A DNA stretch of 64,000 bases from Mixta gaviniae (GTDB lineage Bacteria > Pseudomonadota > Gammaproteobacteria > Enterobacterales > Enterobacteriaceae): positions 2,294,001 through 2,358,000 of the forward strand of contig NZ_CP026377.1 in assembly GCF_002953195.1 (NCBI RefSeq). The letters are read 5' to 3'. Shown here piece after piece: positions 50,775-59,699 of this stretch (position 1 is its first letter; every line of letters starts with the position of its first letter). Made by a program: the position numbers and the translations under genes. Below the pieces are notes generated by a model that had not been told where the DNA came from, searched no databases, and worked only from the letters and a program-made list of their open reading frames with translations.

Positions 50775-50805
50775 GGATAACCGGCGACGGTTATCCATTT
50801 TTTTT
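50775..50805 (+). terminator. Rho-independent terminator of ganL
   Basis: Nine-bp perfect stem GGATAACCG / CGGTTATCC with GCGA loop, then A and eight T. It overlaps by two bases the stop of the convergent EIIB gene. Confidence 0.93.
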
Positions 50806-51118
50806 ATTGCGGCTGAAAAAAGCGCGTCTCCAGCAGCTGACGCAGACGATCGGACTGCGTCCCGAAGATCGCATGTACCTCATCGCCGAGGATGACGACG
50901 CCAATCGCCCCCGCCTGCTGTAAGCCGGCAGTATCGACCGCCGCCAGCGAAGCCACCGTGACACGCAGCCGCGTCAGGCAGGCATCTACCTGACGAATAT
51001 TGTCACGGCCGCCGAAGCAGCGCATCAGGCGCTCCAGCAGCGCGCCGTCAACAGGTGGCTCTCCGGCGGGCGGCGACTGACGACTAAAGTAATGTTTAAA
51101 CGATTTCAGACTCACCAT
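50804..51118 (-). CDS. Stand-alone glucose-type PTS EIIB protein
   Basis: 104-residue protein consisting almost only of a glucose-family EIIB domain: LMRCFGGRDNIRQVDACLTR with phospho-Cys47, LRVTV, GAIGVVILGDEVHAIFGTQSD, all as in the EIIB domain of PtsG. The first 25 residues are a basic, Pro-rich extension without membrane character. There is no EIIC or EIIA beside it. It follows the gan operon in the same direction, but a strong terminator (51136-51160) lies between, leaving only 17 bp before its ATG, so expression needs read-through or a promoter inside the beta-galactosidase gene. A regulatory role through EIIA-Glc is an attractive but unproven idea. Confidence 0.88.
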   Translation of the reverse strand: MVSLKSFKHYFSRQSPPAGEPPVDGALLERLMRCFGGRDNIRQVDACLTRLRVTVASLAAVDTAGLQQAGAIGVVILGDEVHAIFGTQSDRLRQLLETRFFQPQ

Positions 51119-51135
51119 GCGGTTCTCCTTCAGAT

Positions 51136-51160
51136 AAAAAAAGGCGGGCTGCCGCCCGCC
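51136..51160 (-). terminator. Terminator between ganB and the EIIB gene
   Basis: On the minus strand, seven-bp stem GGCGGGC / GCCCGCC with a 4-nt loop followed by seven T (A-run 51136-51142). It starts 31 bp after the beta-galactosidase stop and ends 18 bp before the EIIB start codon. Confidence 0.92.
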
Positions 51161-51190
51161 ATCTTGCTAACAAACGGTGACGGCCGCCGG

Positions 51191-53260
51191 TTATGACGCT
51201 GATGCCAGCGGCGCACGCAGCACGCGACAGCCCCAGGGCGCCAGCGTCAGCGGCCCGGTCAGCGGCGTCCCCGCAATCAGATCCGCGATCCCGGCAGGCA
51301 GCTGCAGCTGCTGCGTCTGTGCGGTGAAGTTCTGTACGAAGATAAACGCCTGTTCACCATCGGTGCGGCGCTGAGCGGTGACGCCCGGCGGCAGATCGAC
51401 CGCCAGCGCGCGCGGCAGCGCCAGCTGTTTAATCAGCGCGCCGTAGAAATCGCGATGAAACGCCAGATCATTGCGCGAGGCGATATACCAGGCTTTGCCT
51501 TTACCGATGCGGTTTACGGTCGCCGCCGGGGTACCGGCGTAGAAGTCGCTCTCGTAGCTGGCCAGCGCCGTGGCCCCTTCCAGGTGGATATGCTCGCAGA
51601 GTTCACGCGCCTGATAAGGTCCGCTGAGGCCCAGCTCGTTGCCGCGCACGCCGCGCACGCCGTTGAACTCCTCGTCGGTGAGGCTATCGATCTCCTCCGC
51701 CCAGATGCCGAGCAGCGGCCGCAGCGGCCCGGGGAAGCCGCCGAGGTAACAGAGATCGCTTTCATTAACGATACCGCTCCAGTAGCTGGCGACGAAGTGG
51801 CCGCCCTGCTCCAGATGCTGCTGCACGCGTTGCGCGAAGCCGTCGCGCACCATATAGAGCATCGGCGCTATCACCAGCGCATAGCCGCTGAGATCGCTGT
51901 CACCGTTGATCACATCTACCGCCACGCCCTGTTCCCAGAAGGCGCGATAGTGTTCGTTAACCGTGCGCTCATAGTGCAGGCCCAGGTTGCGCGGTCCCTG
52001 CGCGTTATCCATCGCCCAGCGGCTCTCCCAGTCGAAGACGATCGCCACCCGGGCATCGACGCGGCAACCCTGTACCGGCGTCATCGCCGCCAGCATGCGC
52101 CCCAGCTCGCAAACCTCGCGGCCGGTGCGCGTATCGAGATGACCGACATGATCGACTACCGCGCCGTGAAACTTCTCCACCGAGCCACGGCTTTTGCGCC
52201 ACTGAAAGTACTGCACCGCATCCGCGCCGTGCGCCACCGCCTGCAGCGAAGAGAGGATATGCATCCCCGGCTTTTTGAGTTTGCTGGTGGGCTGCCAGTT
52301 CGTCGCGCTCGGCGTCGATTCCATCAGCACGAATGGCTTGCCCTGCTTCAGGGTGCGCATCAGGTCGTGATACATCGCGGTGTAACAGGCGAGCGCGGTT
52401 TCATCCTTCTCGTTGTGCCACATCGGATAGCTGTCCCAGGAGATAAAATCGAGCGCCTGCGCCAGCTTCCAGTAGTCGTAATCGTAGAAGTACTCCATAA
52501 AGTTGGTGGTCGCGGGCAGATCGGGATTGGCCTGCTTCAGCGGTTTGATCTCTTCGCGGCAGAAGTCGGTGACCTGATCGGTCATAAACCGCCGCCAGTC
52601 CAGGTTAAGACCATGAATCGACACTTCGCCCTGTGGCGCAGGCGACACAATCTGCGACCAGTCGCTGTAGGTATGGCTCCAGAAATCGCTCCACCAGGCG
52701 TGGTTGAGATTGTCCAGGGTTTCGTAACGGCGCTGCAGCCAGCCACGGAACGCTTGCTGGCAGCGATCGCAATGGCACTCGCCGCCATACTCATTAGAGA
52801 TATGCCAGCCGATCACCGCCGGATGATGCGCATAGCGCGCCGCCAGCTGGCTGTTCATCGCCTGCACTTTCTCGCGATAGATCGGTGAGGTCATGCAGTG
52901 ATTATGTCGGCCGCCATGCAGCGCCGGCACGCGATCGCGCCCGACACGCAGGACCTGCGGGTATTTCTGCGACATCCATGCCGGACGCGCGCCGCTGGGC
53001 GTGGCGAGGAACACTGAAATATTCTGCTGCCAGAGCTTATCGATCACCTCGTCCAGCCAGGCGAAATCATAGCGTCCCTCTTCCGGCTCCAGCTTCGCCC
53101 AGCTGAAAATACCGACCGACATCACGTTGCAGCGTGCCTGTTTCATCATCGTCACGTCATCGTCGATAATGCCCGGCTGGTGCGCCCACTGTTCCGGATT
53201 GTAGTCAGCGCCGTGCAGCAGCGCGTTAACTCTGGCGCTGAGCGGGGGAAATTTATTCAT
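51191..53260 (-). CDS. ganB: GH42 beta-galactosidase
   Basis: Cytoplasmic GH42 beta-galactosidase, 689 residues, cleaving galacto-oligosaccharides imported by the gan transporter. Catalytic acid/base Glu is in WHISNEYGGE and the nucleophile Glu in VLMESTPSATNW. The structural zinc site of the family is visible as NHC followed by ECHCDRC. C-terminal domains B and C are complete. No signal peptide. The symbol follows Dickeya (ganA galactanase, ganB galactosidase); in Bacillus the letters are reversed. It is separated from ganA by 47 bp holding a palindrome. Confidence 0.93.
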   Translation of the reverse strand: MNKFPPLSARVNALLHGADYNPEQWAHQPGIIDDDVTMMKQARCNVMSVGIFSWAKLEPEEGRYDFAWLDEVIDKLWQQNISVFLATPSGARPAWMSQKYPQVLRVGRDRVPALHGGRHNHCMTSPIYREKVQAMNSQLAARYAHHPAVIGWHISNEYGGECHCDRCQQAFRGWLQRRYETLDNLNHAWWSDFWSHTYSDWSQIVSPAPQGEVSIHGLNLDWRRFMTDQVTDFCREEIKPLKQANPDLPATTNFMEYFYDYDYWKLAQALDFISWDSYPMWHNEKDETALACYTAMYHDLMRTLKQGKPFVLMESTPSATNWQPTSKLKKPGMHILSSLQAVAHGADAVQYFQWRKSRGSVEKFHGAVVDHVGHLDTRTGREVCELGRMLAAMTPVQGCRVDARVAIVFDWESRWAMDNAQGPRNLGLHYERTVNEHYRAFWEQGVAVDVINGDSDLSGYALVIAPMLYMVRDGFAQRVQQHLEQGGHFVASYWSGIVNESDLCYLGGFPGPLRPLLGIWAEEIDSLTDEEFNGVRGVRGNELGLSGPYQARELCEHIHLEGATALASYESDFYAGTPAATVNRIGKGKAWYIASRNDLAFHRDFYGALIKQLALPRALAVDLPPGVTAQRRTDGEQAFIFVQNFTAQTQQLQLPAGIADLIAGTPLTGPLTLAPWGCRVLRAPLASAS

Positions 53261-53293
53261 ACCTGTTCCTCGGGAGTGTCAGAGACATCAGCG

Positions 53294-53303
53294 TTAGCGC
53301 TAA
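53294..53303. promoter_or_regulatory. Candidate LacI-type operator before ganB
   Basis: Perfect palindrome TTAGCGCTAA, 34 bp upstream of the ganB start. Its centre AGCGCT matches the centre of the symmetric lac operator (TGTGAGCGCTCACA), and the local regulator has the LacI recognition helix. It could tune ganB separately from the upstream genes. Confidence 0.4.
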
Positions 53304-53307
53304 TGGA

Positions 53308-54501
53308 TTAATGAAAAACCTGTAGCGAAGGCAGCGCCTTGCCGTGACAGTCGAACAGCGCCTGATTTTCGCGAGCGTTGCCCTGCTTCCATTCGTCGTG
53401 GATATATTTCATGCCGGCCGGCGTCGCCCAGGTATTGCCTGGCGCGGGGATCCACGTCGGTTCCCAGTAGACCACGCCCTTGCCGCGCTGGCCGGGCACC
53501 GCCAGCACCGCTTTGATAAGGTCATGCAGATAGGCCGCCTGGCCCGCCGTCGTGGCGGGATAGCCGCCCGCCTGCTCCTCTTTGGCCTGGAAGCTGTTTT
53601 CGGCGCTATCGCAGTTTTCCAGCGTGTAGCCGTAGGCGGCTTCCACTACCATCACATCTTTGTCATAGCGCCGGCTGATATCATCCATATTGGCCTTCAG
53701 CGCGCTAATCGGGCCGTTCCAGTAGGTGTACATCGACAGGCCGATCAGATCGAACGGTACCTGGCGCTTGACGATCTCATCGAACCACCAGCGGAACGTG
53801 TCGTTCTTGGTGCCCTCGGCGAGGTGCAGCATGATCTTCACCTGATGCGGATCGCTGAGATTGTCGCGCAGACCGCTGATGGCGGCTTTCAGCAGCGCCG
53901 CCAGCCGATCGAACTCACCGCCGTTTTGTCCCCAGCTTTTGCCATCCGGCCAGAGCATGCCGCCATTCAGCTCGTTGCCAATCTGCACAATATCCGGCAT
54001 TGCCCCTTCCGCCTTAAAGCGGGCGATGGTATCGCGCGTATAGTCATGAACCTGTTTTTCCAGCTGCGGAAAGCTCAGCGACTGCCAGGCTTTCGGCTTA
54101 AATTGCTTGCCGGGATCGGTCCAGAAATCGCTGTAGTGAAAGTCGAGCAATAGCGTCAGGCCGGCGGCTTTAACGCGCTTCGCCAGCGCCAGCGTGGTGG
54201 CCAGATCGTTGCCGCCGCCGCCATAGCTGTGGCCGCTGCCGTCGGTCGGGTCAACCCACAGCCGCAGGCGAATAGTGTTGATGCCGTTGGCTTTCAGAAT
54301 GGCGATGGCGTCCTGTTGCTGATTGGCGGCGTTGTAGAATTTCGCGCCCTGCTTTTCCAGTTCCGCCAGCGAGGAGATATCCGCGCCCTTTATAAAATCC
54401 GCCGGCCAGGGCCCGGCAGAGGGAACAGGTGCTTGATCAGCGGCGAGCAGCGGTGTCGCCCAGGCCAGCGCCAGGGCGAGAAGTAAGGTTTTCGGCGTCA
54501 T
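53308..54501 (-). CDS. ganA: GH53 arabinogalactan endo-beta-1,4-galactanase
   Basis: Exported endo-galactanase, 397 residues, signal peptide MTPKTLLLALALAWATPLLA. GH53 hallmarks: FIKGADISSLAELEKQG, DFHYSDFWTDPGKQ, catalytic acid/base Glu in QIGNELNGGMLWP and nucleophile Glu in VVEAAYGYT. It cuts beta-1,4-galactan side chains of pectin or arabinogalactan I into oligomers in the periplasm or outside the cell. Its ATG follows AAAGGA lying in the end of ganG, so translation is tightly linked. Letters as used in Dickeya. Confidence 0.94.
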   Translation of the reverse strand: MTPKTLLLALALAWATPLLAADQAPVPSAGPWPADFIKGADISSLAELEKQGAKFYNAANQQQDAIAILKANGINTIRLRLWVDPTDGSGHSYGGGGNDLATTLALAKRVKAAGLTLLLDFHYSDFWTDPGKQFKPKAWQSLSFPQLEKQVHDYTRDTIARFKAEGAMPDIVQIGNELNGGMLWPDGKSWGQNGGEFDRLAALLKAAISGLRDNLSDPHQVKIMLHLAEGTKNDTFRWWFDEIVKRQVPFDLIGLSMYTYWNGPISALKANMDDISRRYDKDVMVVEAAYGYTLENCDSAENSFQAKEEQAGGYPATTAGQAAYLHDLIKAVLAVPGQRGKGVVYWEPTWIPAPGNTWATPAGMKYIHDEWKQGNARENQALFDCHGKALPSLQVFH

Positions 54502-54504
54502 GAT

Positions 54505-55356
54505 TTATCCTTTAGTACTGCCTGAGGCCAGGCCAGACACGAAGTATTTCTGCAGCGCCAGGTAGAACACTGCCACCGGCACGGCGATCAGCACGGCACC
54601 CGCCGCATAAGTGGTGTAGCTGGCGCCCATCTTCTGCGACACCAGGTTATAAAGGCCGATCGGCAGCGTGAACTGTTCAGGTGTGCGCAGAATGGTGCTG
54701 GAGAGAATGAAATCCCCCAGCGGCCCGGTGAAGGAGAACAGCGCCACCACCGCCAGAATCGGCTTCGACAGCGGCATGATAATTTCGACAAAGATGCGGA
54801 AGTTGCCCGCGCCGTCCATGCGTGCCGACTCATCGAGATCTTTGGGAATCGAATCGAGATAGCCCTTCATCAGGTAGGTGTTCATCGGGATCATGCCGCC
54901 CACATAGATCAATACCAGCGCGAGGTGGCTGTTGATGAGCCCCAGCAGCTGGGACAGCACGAAAATGGCGATCAGTGCTGAAAACTGCGGGATCATCTGC
55001 AGCAGCAGAAACAGCATCAGCCCGTTTTGCCGCCCTTTAAAGCGAAAACGCGAAAAGGCGTAGGCGGTGCAGCTGACGCTAAGCAGCGTCAGCACCATGG
55101 TCAGCAGGCTGATTTTCATCGAGTTCCAGTACCACGTCAGGTAAGGCACCGTACCGTTAAACAGATCGCGGTAGTGCTGCAGCGACGCGTTTTCCGGAAT
55201 GATCGCGCTGCTGAGCAGGCTATTGCCGGCGTTCAGCGACGCCCCCACCGTCCAGATCAGCGGATAGATAATGATGGTCGCGACGGTCAATACCACCAGC
55301 CAGGTTAGCGACAGGCGTACCCACCGTTCGCGTTTAATACTGCCGGACTTCGCCAT
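54505..55356 (-). CDS. ganG: ABC transporter permease, MalG-like
   Basis: Inner-membrane permease of a carbohydrate ABC importer, 283 residues with six membrane segments. The EAA-type loop reads DLDESARMDGAGNFRIFVEIIMPLSKP, the coupling site for the ATPase. It closely parallels E. coli MalG, including the C-terminal QKYFVSGLASGSTKG. I use the ATG at 55356 with AAGGGAG upstream; it lies 10 bp after the ganF stop. Substrate: galacto-oligosaccharides by context. Confidence 0.93.
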   Translation of the reverse strand: MAKSGSIKRERWVRLSLTWLVVLTVATIIIYPLIWTVGASLNAGNSLLSSAIIPENASLQHYRDLFNGTVPYLTWYWNSMKISLLTMVLTLLSVSCTAYAFSRFRFKGRQNGLMLFLLLQMIPQFSALIAIFVLSQLLGLINSHLALVLIYVGGMIPMNTYLMKGYLDSIPKDLDESARMDGAGNFRIFVEIIMPLSKPILAVVALFSFTGPLGDFILSSTILRTPEQFTLPIGLYNLVSQKMGASYTTYAAGAVLIAVPVAVFYLALQKYFVSGLASGSTKG

Positions 55357-55366
55357 AACTGCTCCC

Positions 55367-56716
55367 TTACGCCATCTCATCTTGTTTAAACGACCGGGTC
55401 GCGCGGAACTGCCACAGCGCCAGACCCACCACGAAAATCGACAGCAAAATGGTGATGGTGGCGGCGATAGCGTACTGCGACGACGACATGGTGAGCTTGT
55501 AGATCCAGGACACCAGGATATCGGTGCCGCCGGCGTTCGATCCCGCTACCGCCGGCCCGCCGTTGTTGAACAGATAGATGATGTTGAAATTATTAAAGTT
55601 GAAGGTGTATTGCGTGATGATGATCGGTGCGATGGCATACAGCACCAGCGGCAGCGTGATAGTTTTCAGCCGCGTCCACGCGCTGGCCCCGTCCATGATG
55701 GCCGCCTCATAGAGATCGTCAGGGATCGCCTGCAGTACGCCGGTGGTCATGGCGAAAACAAACGGGAAGCCGAGCCAGGTCTGCATCAGGATCAGCGCCG
55801 TTTTGCTCCAGAACGGATCGGTCATCCACGCCTTTGGCGCGATGCCAAAGAAATCGAGAATGGCGTTATTGATCACCCCAAAGCTGTCATTGAACATGCC
55901 GGCAAACACCAGAATGGTGACAAAGCCCGGTACCGCCCACGGCAGAATAAAGATGGTGCGAATAAGCGGCTTGAAGCGCAGATCTTTCTGGTTCACCAGA
56001 ATCGCCAGCATCACGCCGACGCTGCACTGTAGCGTGGTCGCCAGCAGCGTCCATACCACCGTCCACTGCAGTACGTCGAGGAAGGTGGAGCGCCATATCG
56101 ACAGGGTAAAAATGTTGACGAAATTTTTAAAGCCGACCCAGTCCACCAGCTTCGCCGGCGGCGTGTGGTAAAGGTTGTAGTTGGTGAAGGCGATGGCGAA
56201 ACCGAACAGGATTGGAAACACCACCACGAACACCAGCAGGATAAAACCCGGCGAAATCATCAGATAGGGAAAGCCGTCGCGCAGCAGCAGCTGATACTGC
56301 TGGCGCACGCTGTGCAGCGGCTGCCCTTCATCGCGCTTCACGCCGTTTAGCCAGGCGTCACGTACCGACAGCGCCCAGACCGCCACGCCGAAGGCGGCGA
56401 TCAGCACGCTGATGATCCCCTCCGCCAGCAGGAAAATGGAGTTATCGCGCGGCACCGCTTCGCCCAGCGTATAAAGCCCCCATAGCCCTTCGCGCAGAAA
56501 GTCGTGGAAGACGCCGGCAAAGCTCCACAGCAATATCAGAAAACAGAGCCCTTTAGCCCACTGGCGGTGGTAAAACTGGCCGAAGCCAGGCAGCAGCGCT
56601 AACAGCGCGCCGGTCGTCGCATGACGACGCGGACGCTTAACGATTGCCAGATTTTCATCGGAAGAAATAGCCACACCCTGATCCTTATCCTGTACGGGTA
56701 TCCCGCGAAACTGCAT
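55367..56716 (-). CDS. ganF: ABC transporter permease, MalF-like
   Basis: Partner permease of GanG, 449 residues with eight predicted membrane segments, the extra N-terminal ones as in MalF. The EAA loop is DLYEAAIMDGASAWTRLKTITLPL. ALLALLPGFGQFYHRQWAKG near the N-terminus is typical of MalF-type subunits. Its start codon overlaps the stop of ganE by one base (TAATG), implying coupled translation. Followed by ganG. Confidence 0.93.
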   Translation of the reverse strand: MQFRGIPVQDKDQGVAISSDENLAIVKRPRRHATTGALLALLPGFGQFYHRQWAKGLCFLILLWSFAGVFHDFLREGLWGLYTLGEAVPRDNSIFLLAEGIISVLIAAFGVAVWALSVRDAWLNGVKRDEGQPLHSVRQQYQLLLRDGFPYLMISPGFILLVFVVVFPILFGFAIAFTNYNLYHTPPAKLVDWVGFKNFVNIFTLSIWRSTFLDVLQWTVVWTLLATTLQCSVGVMLAILVNQKDLRFKPLIRTIFILPWAVPGFVTILVFAGMFNDSFGVINNAILDFFGIAPKAWMTDPFWSKTALILMQTWLGFPFVFAMTTGVLQAIPDDLYEAAIMDGASAWTRLKTITLPLVLYAIAPIIITQYTFNFNNFNIIYLFNNGGPAVAGSNAGGTDILVSWIYKLTMSSSQYAIAATITILLSIFVVGLALWQFRATRSFKQDEMA

Positions 56717-57936
56717 TACTGGTTGCTGGCCTGCATCGCTTCGATCTGCATCGAGATCTGCTTCACGGCGTTATCCAGCGCCGCTTTCGGCGCCTGCTTG
56801 CCGGAGACGCTCAGCTCCAGCGCGGCGTTGGCCGGCCCCCAGACTTCCTGCATCTCCGGCACGCCCGGCATCGCCGTCGCGCGCGCCGCCTGCACCGCCA
56901 CCGCGTTCGCCTTCTCATCGTCTTTGATAATCGGATCGTTCATCAGCGCGGTGACCGGCGGGATCTCCTGCGTTTTCTGATAGCGCTCTTTCACGTACTG
57001 CGGCTGGTTGATAAAGGAGATGAACTTCTGCGCCAACGCCTGATCTTTACTCCAGGTGGAGACCACGTAGCCTTTCACGCCAAGGAAGGAACTCATCGGC
57101 TTGCCGTTGGGCAGCAGCGGCAGCGGCGCCACGCCATAGTTGATGCCGGCAGCCTGATAAGGCTGGAACGCCCACGGGCCGTTGATAACCGCCGCGGCTT
57201 TCTTCTCGGTAAACAGCGAGTCAATGGCGTTCAGGCCGTTATCGCCCATAATGCCGCCCGGCAGCAGCCCTTCGCTAAAGAAACGCTTCAGCCAGCTGAC
57301 CGCTTCAACGCTGCCTGCGGTGTTAAGCCCTACATCCTGCGTATTGAATCCGCCTTTATCATCTTTGCCAAAGATATAGGCGCCCATCGGTGCCATCACG
57401 CCCCAGCTGTAGTAAATCTGATCGAATTTCGCCAGCAGGCCATACTGTTTCGCCTCGCGCTGCTTTTGCGAAAAAGCGCGATACTCTTCCAGCGATTTCA
57501 GCGGGGCCGGCAGCAGATCTTTGTTGTAGATCAGCACCAGCGTTTCAACCGCTTTCGGTACGCCGTAAACCGTTTTGTTCTGAGTAAAGGCCGCCATTGC
57601 CGATGGCGTGTAGGCGCTCTGCTCTGCCGCGTCTATTTTCAGCGGCGCCAGCAGCCCCTGCACCACGGCGCTGCCGAGCTGATCGTTAGGGATCACCAGC
57701 ACGTCCGGGCCGATGCCCGCCGGGCCGTCAAGCCGCAGCTTCTCAATCTGCTGGGCGAACGGCATCTCCTGCACCTTGACCTCTACGCCGAACTGCTGTT
57801 GAAAATCGGCGATCGCCGTTTTAATGCCGTCCGATTTTTTAATATCTTCCCAGATGGTGAGCTGCTGAGCGGCCCAGGCCGACTGGTTAAGCATCAAAGC
57901 TGACAGGAGTAACGTAACGCTGGTTTTGATTTTCAT
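56716..57936 (-). CDS. ganE: Maltose-binding-protein-like substrate-binding protein
   Basis: Periplasmic oligosaccharide-binding protein, 406 residues, signal peptide MKIKTSVTLLLSALMLNQSAWA. The fold is that of MalE/GanE: QQLTIWEDIKKSDGIKTAIADFQQQFG, then GPDVLVIPNDQLGSAV, and INGPWAFQPYQAAGINYGVAPLP. It is the first gene of the operon ganEFGAB. The ATG at 57936 follows GAGG; an upstream extension is unnecessary. Binding of galacto-oligosaccharides is inferred from the adjoining GH53 and GH42 genes. Confidence 0.92.
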   Translation of the reverse strand: MKIKTSVTLLLSALMLNQSAWAAQQLTIWEDIKKSDGIKTAIADFQQQFGVEVKVQEMPFAQQIEKLRLDGPAGIGPDVLVIPNDQLGSAVVQGLLAPLKIDAAEQSAYTPSAMAAFTQNKTVYGVPKAVETLVLIYNKDLLPAPLKSLEEYRAFSQKQREAKQYGLLAKFDQIYYSWGVMAPMGAYIFGKDDKGGFNTQDVGLNTAGSVEAVSWLKRFFSEGLLPGGIMGDNGLNAIDSLFTEKKAAAVINGPWAFQPYQAAGINYGVAPLPLLPNGKPMSSFLGVKGYVVSTWSKDQALAQKFISFINQPQYVKERYQKTQEIPPVTALMNDPIIKDDEKANAVAVQAARATAMPGVPEMQEVWGPANAALELSVSGKQAPKAALDNAVKQISMQIEAMQASNQ

Positions 57937-58107
57937 TAACGACCTCATGTGAAGGTATGACATTTTTCGCTGTCACAGGCTGCGTTTCTTTCTGTAAATA
58001 CATGCTGCACGGTGATATTGGCAGTATGTAATCCCTGAATAACGTATCGCATTGTTGCCATACGCTACGCGGAACTCCGCCTGCGCTCCAGCCTGTTCGC
58101 ATCAATG

Positions 58108-58123
58108 TGTGATCGATATTACA
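58108..58123. promoter_or_regulatory. CRP site in the ganE-ganK divergent promoter
   Basis: TGTGATCGATATTACA matches the CRP consensus TGTGA-N6-TCACA with one mismatch. It lies 172 bp from ganE and 140 bp from ganK, so it may act on both divergent units. Confidence 0.75.
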
Positions 58124-58262
58124 GAAATCAAAAACAGCGATAGGGCACGCCTCAGCGGAACGTTATAGTCAGCGCAGTCACCATCAGGGCTGACGTGAAA
58201 ATCAATGAGCTGTTATACGTAATACATTTTCAGCAGCCACCCCCTTTGCGATGAGGTTCCGC

Positions 58263-59381
58263 ATGTCCAGCATCAGATTAAGAAACGTCACCAAACGCTT
58301 TGGTAAAACAGAAACGCTGAAAAATATCGCGCTCGATATCGAGGCCGGTGAGTTTGCCGTCTTCGTCGGCCCTTCCGGCTGCGGTAAATCGACGCTGCTG
58401 CGCCTGATTGCCGGGCTGGAGGAGATCAGCGACGGTGAGATTTTGATTGGTGATGAGGTGATGAATGATGTCGCGCCCTCCCATCGTGGCGTGGCGATGG
58501 TGTTTCAGTCCTATGCGCTTTATCCGCATATGACGGTGGCGGAAAATATCGGCTACGGCCTGAAAGTTAACGGCTTGCCGAAGGCGCAGATTCAGCATCA
58601 GGTAGAGATGGTGGCAAAAACGCTGCAGCTTGCCCATCTGTTGGATCGTAAACCGAAGCAGCTCTCCGGCGGCCAGCGCCAGCGCGTCGCCATTGGCCGC
58701 GCTATTGTGCGTAATCCGCGCGTCTTTATGTTTGATGAGCCGCTGTCGAACCTGGATGCGGAGCTGCGCGTCGATATGCGGCTGCATATCGCCAGGCTGC
58801 ATCAGGAGCTGAAAACCACCATGGTCTATGTGACGCACGATCAGACAGAGGCGATGACGCTGGCGGATAAGATTGTGGTGATGAACTACGGCAAAGTGGA
58901 ACAGGTCGGTTCGCCGATGGCGCTCTATTACAATCCGGTAAACCGCTTTGTCGCCGGCTTTATCGGCTCCCCGAAAATGAACTTTCTGCCCGCGCGCGTC
59001 CTGCAATGTGGCCCCGGCGGGCTGATCGCAAGCATCAACGACGGCGAACACACGCTGCCGCTGCCGGCGCCGGTGCGCCAGCTGCAGCCGGGCGAGGAGA
59101 TTACGCTGGGCATCAGGCCGGAGCAGCTGCAGATCAACGGCGATGCGCCGCTGGCGCTTAACTTCCATTGCGAGGTGGTTGAACGGCTGGGCAACAATAC
59201 CTGCCTGTTTGGCCAGAGCCATGGCCATGACGGCTTTAAAATGCTGCTGCCGGGCGATGTCCATTTCCGGCCGTATCAGACGCTGCGCCCCACGTTCTAT
59301 CCGCACCACTGCATGGTCTTCGCGGCCGACGGCGCCCGCATTAGCGCCGATATCGCTATGCCGCAGGTCTGCGCTGCCTGA
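58263..59381 (+). CDS. ganK: ABC transporter ATPase, MalK/UgpC/MsmX type
   Basis: ATP-binding subunit for the gan importer, 372 residues. Walker [11 protein letters not shown]-loop [10 protein letters not shown], signature [15 protein letters not shown], Walker [13 protein letters not shown] and the switch His in VTHDQTEAM are all intact. A C-terminal TOBE-type regulatory domain (about 240-372) is present, the region through which EIIA-Glc inhibits MalK. Divergent from ganEFGAB with a shared CRP site. The ATG at 58263 follows GAGG. Such ATPases often serve several sugar importers. Confidence 0.92.
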   Translation: MSSIRLRNVTKRFGKTETLKNIALDIEAGEFAVFVGPSGCGKSTLLRLIAGLEEISDGEILIGDEVMNDVAPSHRGVAMVFQSYALYPHMTVAENIGYGLKVNGLPKAQIQHQVEMVAKTLQLAHLLDRKPKQLSGGQRQRVAIGRAIVRNPRVFMFDEPLSNLDAELRVDMRLHIARLHQELKTTMVYVTHDQTEAMTLADKIVVMNYGKVEQVGSPMALYYNPVNRFVAGFIGSPKMNFLPARVLQCGPGGLIASINDGEHTLPLPAPVRQLQPGEEITLGIRPEQLQINGDAPLALNFHCEVVERLGNNTCLFGQSHGHDGFKMLLPGDVHFRPYQTLRPTFYPHHCMVFAADGARISADIAMPQVCAA

Positions 59382-59699
59382 TATCCACGGTTTAGCCCTC
59401 TCTTTATTTCGGCCGTATCAGGAAGGCTGGCAACGGTCTTCCTGATGCTGGGCGTGTGTAACGCGCCGGCCGTTTAATCCCCAGGCGGTGACTACGGCCC
59501 CTCTCATCAGCCGCATCGCCCAGTACCATTTCGCCGCGTCAGTGGCAGCCGTAATAGCCACAACAGATAACTCCGCATCTTTCATTGCTTTTAGCTGTAT
59601 ATATCGCCATCACCTAAACACTCATCATGATATAGCGCAGTAAAGCTCCCTCTTCAGCGTGCCATCAATACAGCATTGATAACAGACATGCGAAACTGT
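59382..59699. other. Intergenic stretch after ganK
   Basis: 318 bp without a convincing gene. A nine-bp inverted repeat ATCAGGAAG / CTTCCTGAT (59417-59446), with a 12-nt loop and no T-run, may mark the end of ganK transcription. A 55-codon frame on the minus strand was considered and not accepted. Confidence 0.45.

Noticed and set aside
59418..59585. 55-codon minus-strand ORF after ganK
   Set aside because: No ribosome site or recognisable motif, and it spans a hairpin likely linked to termination.
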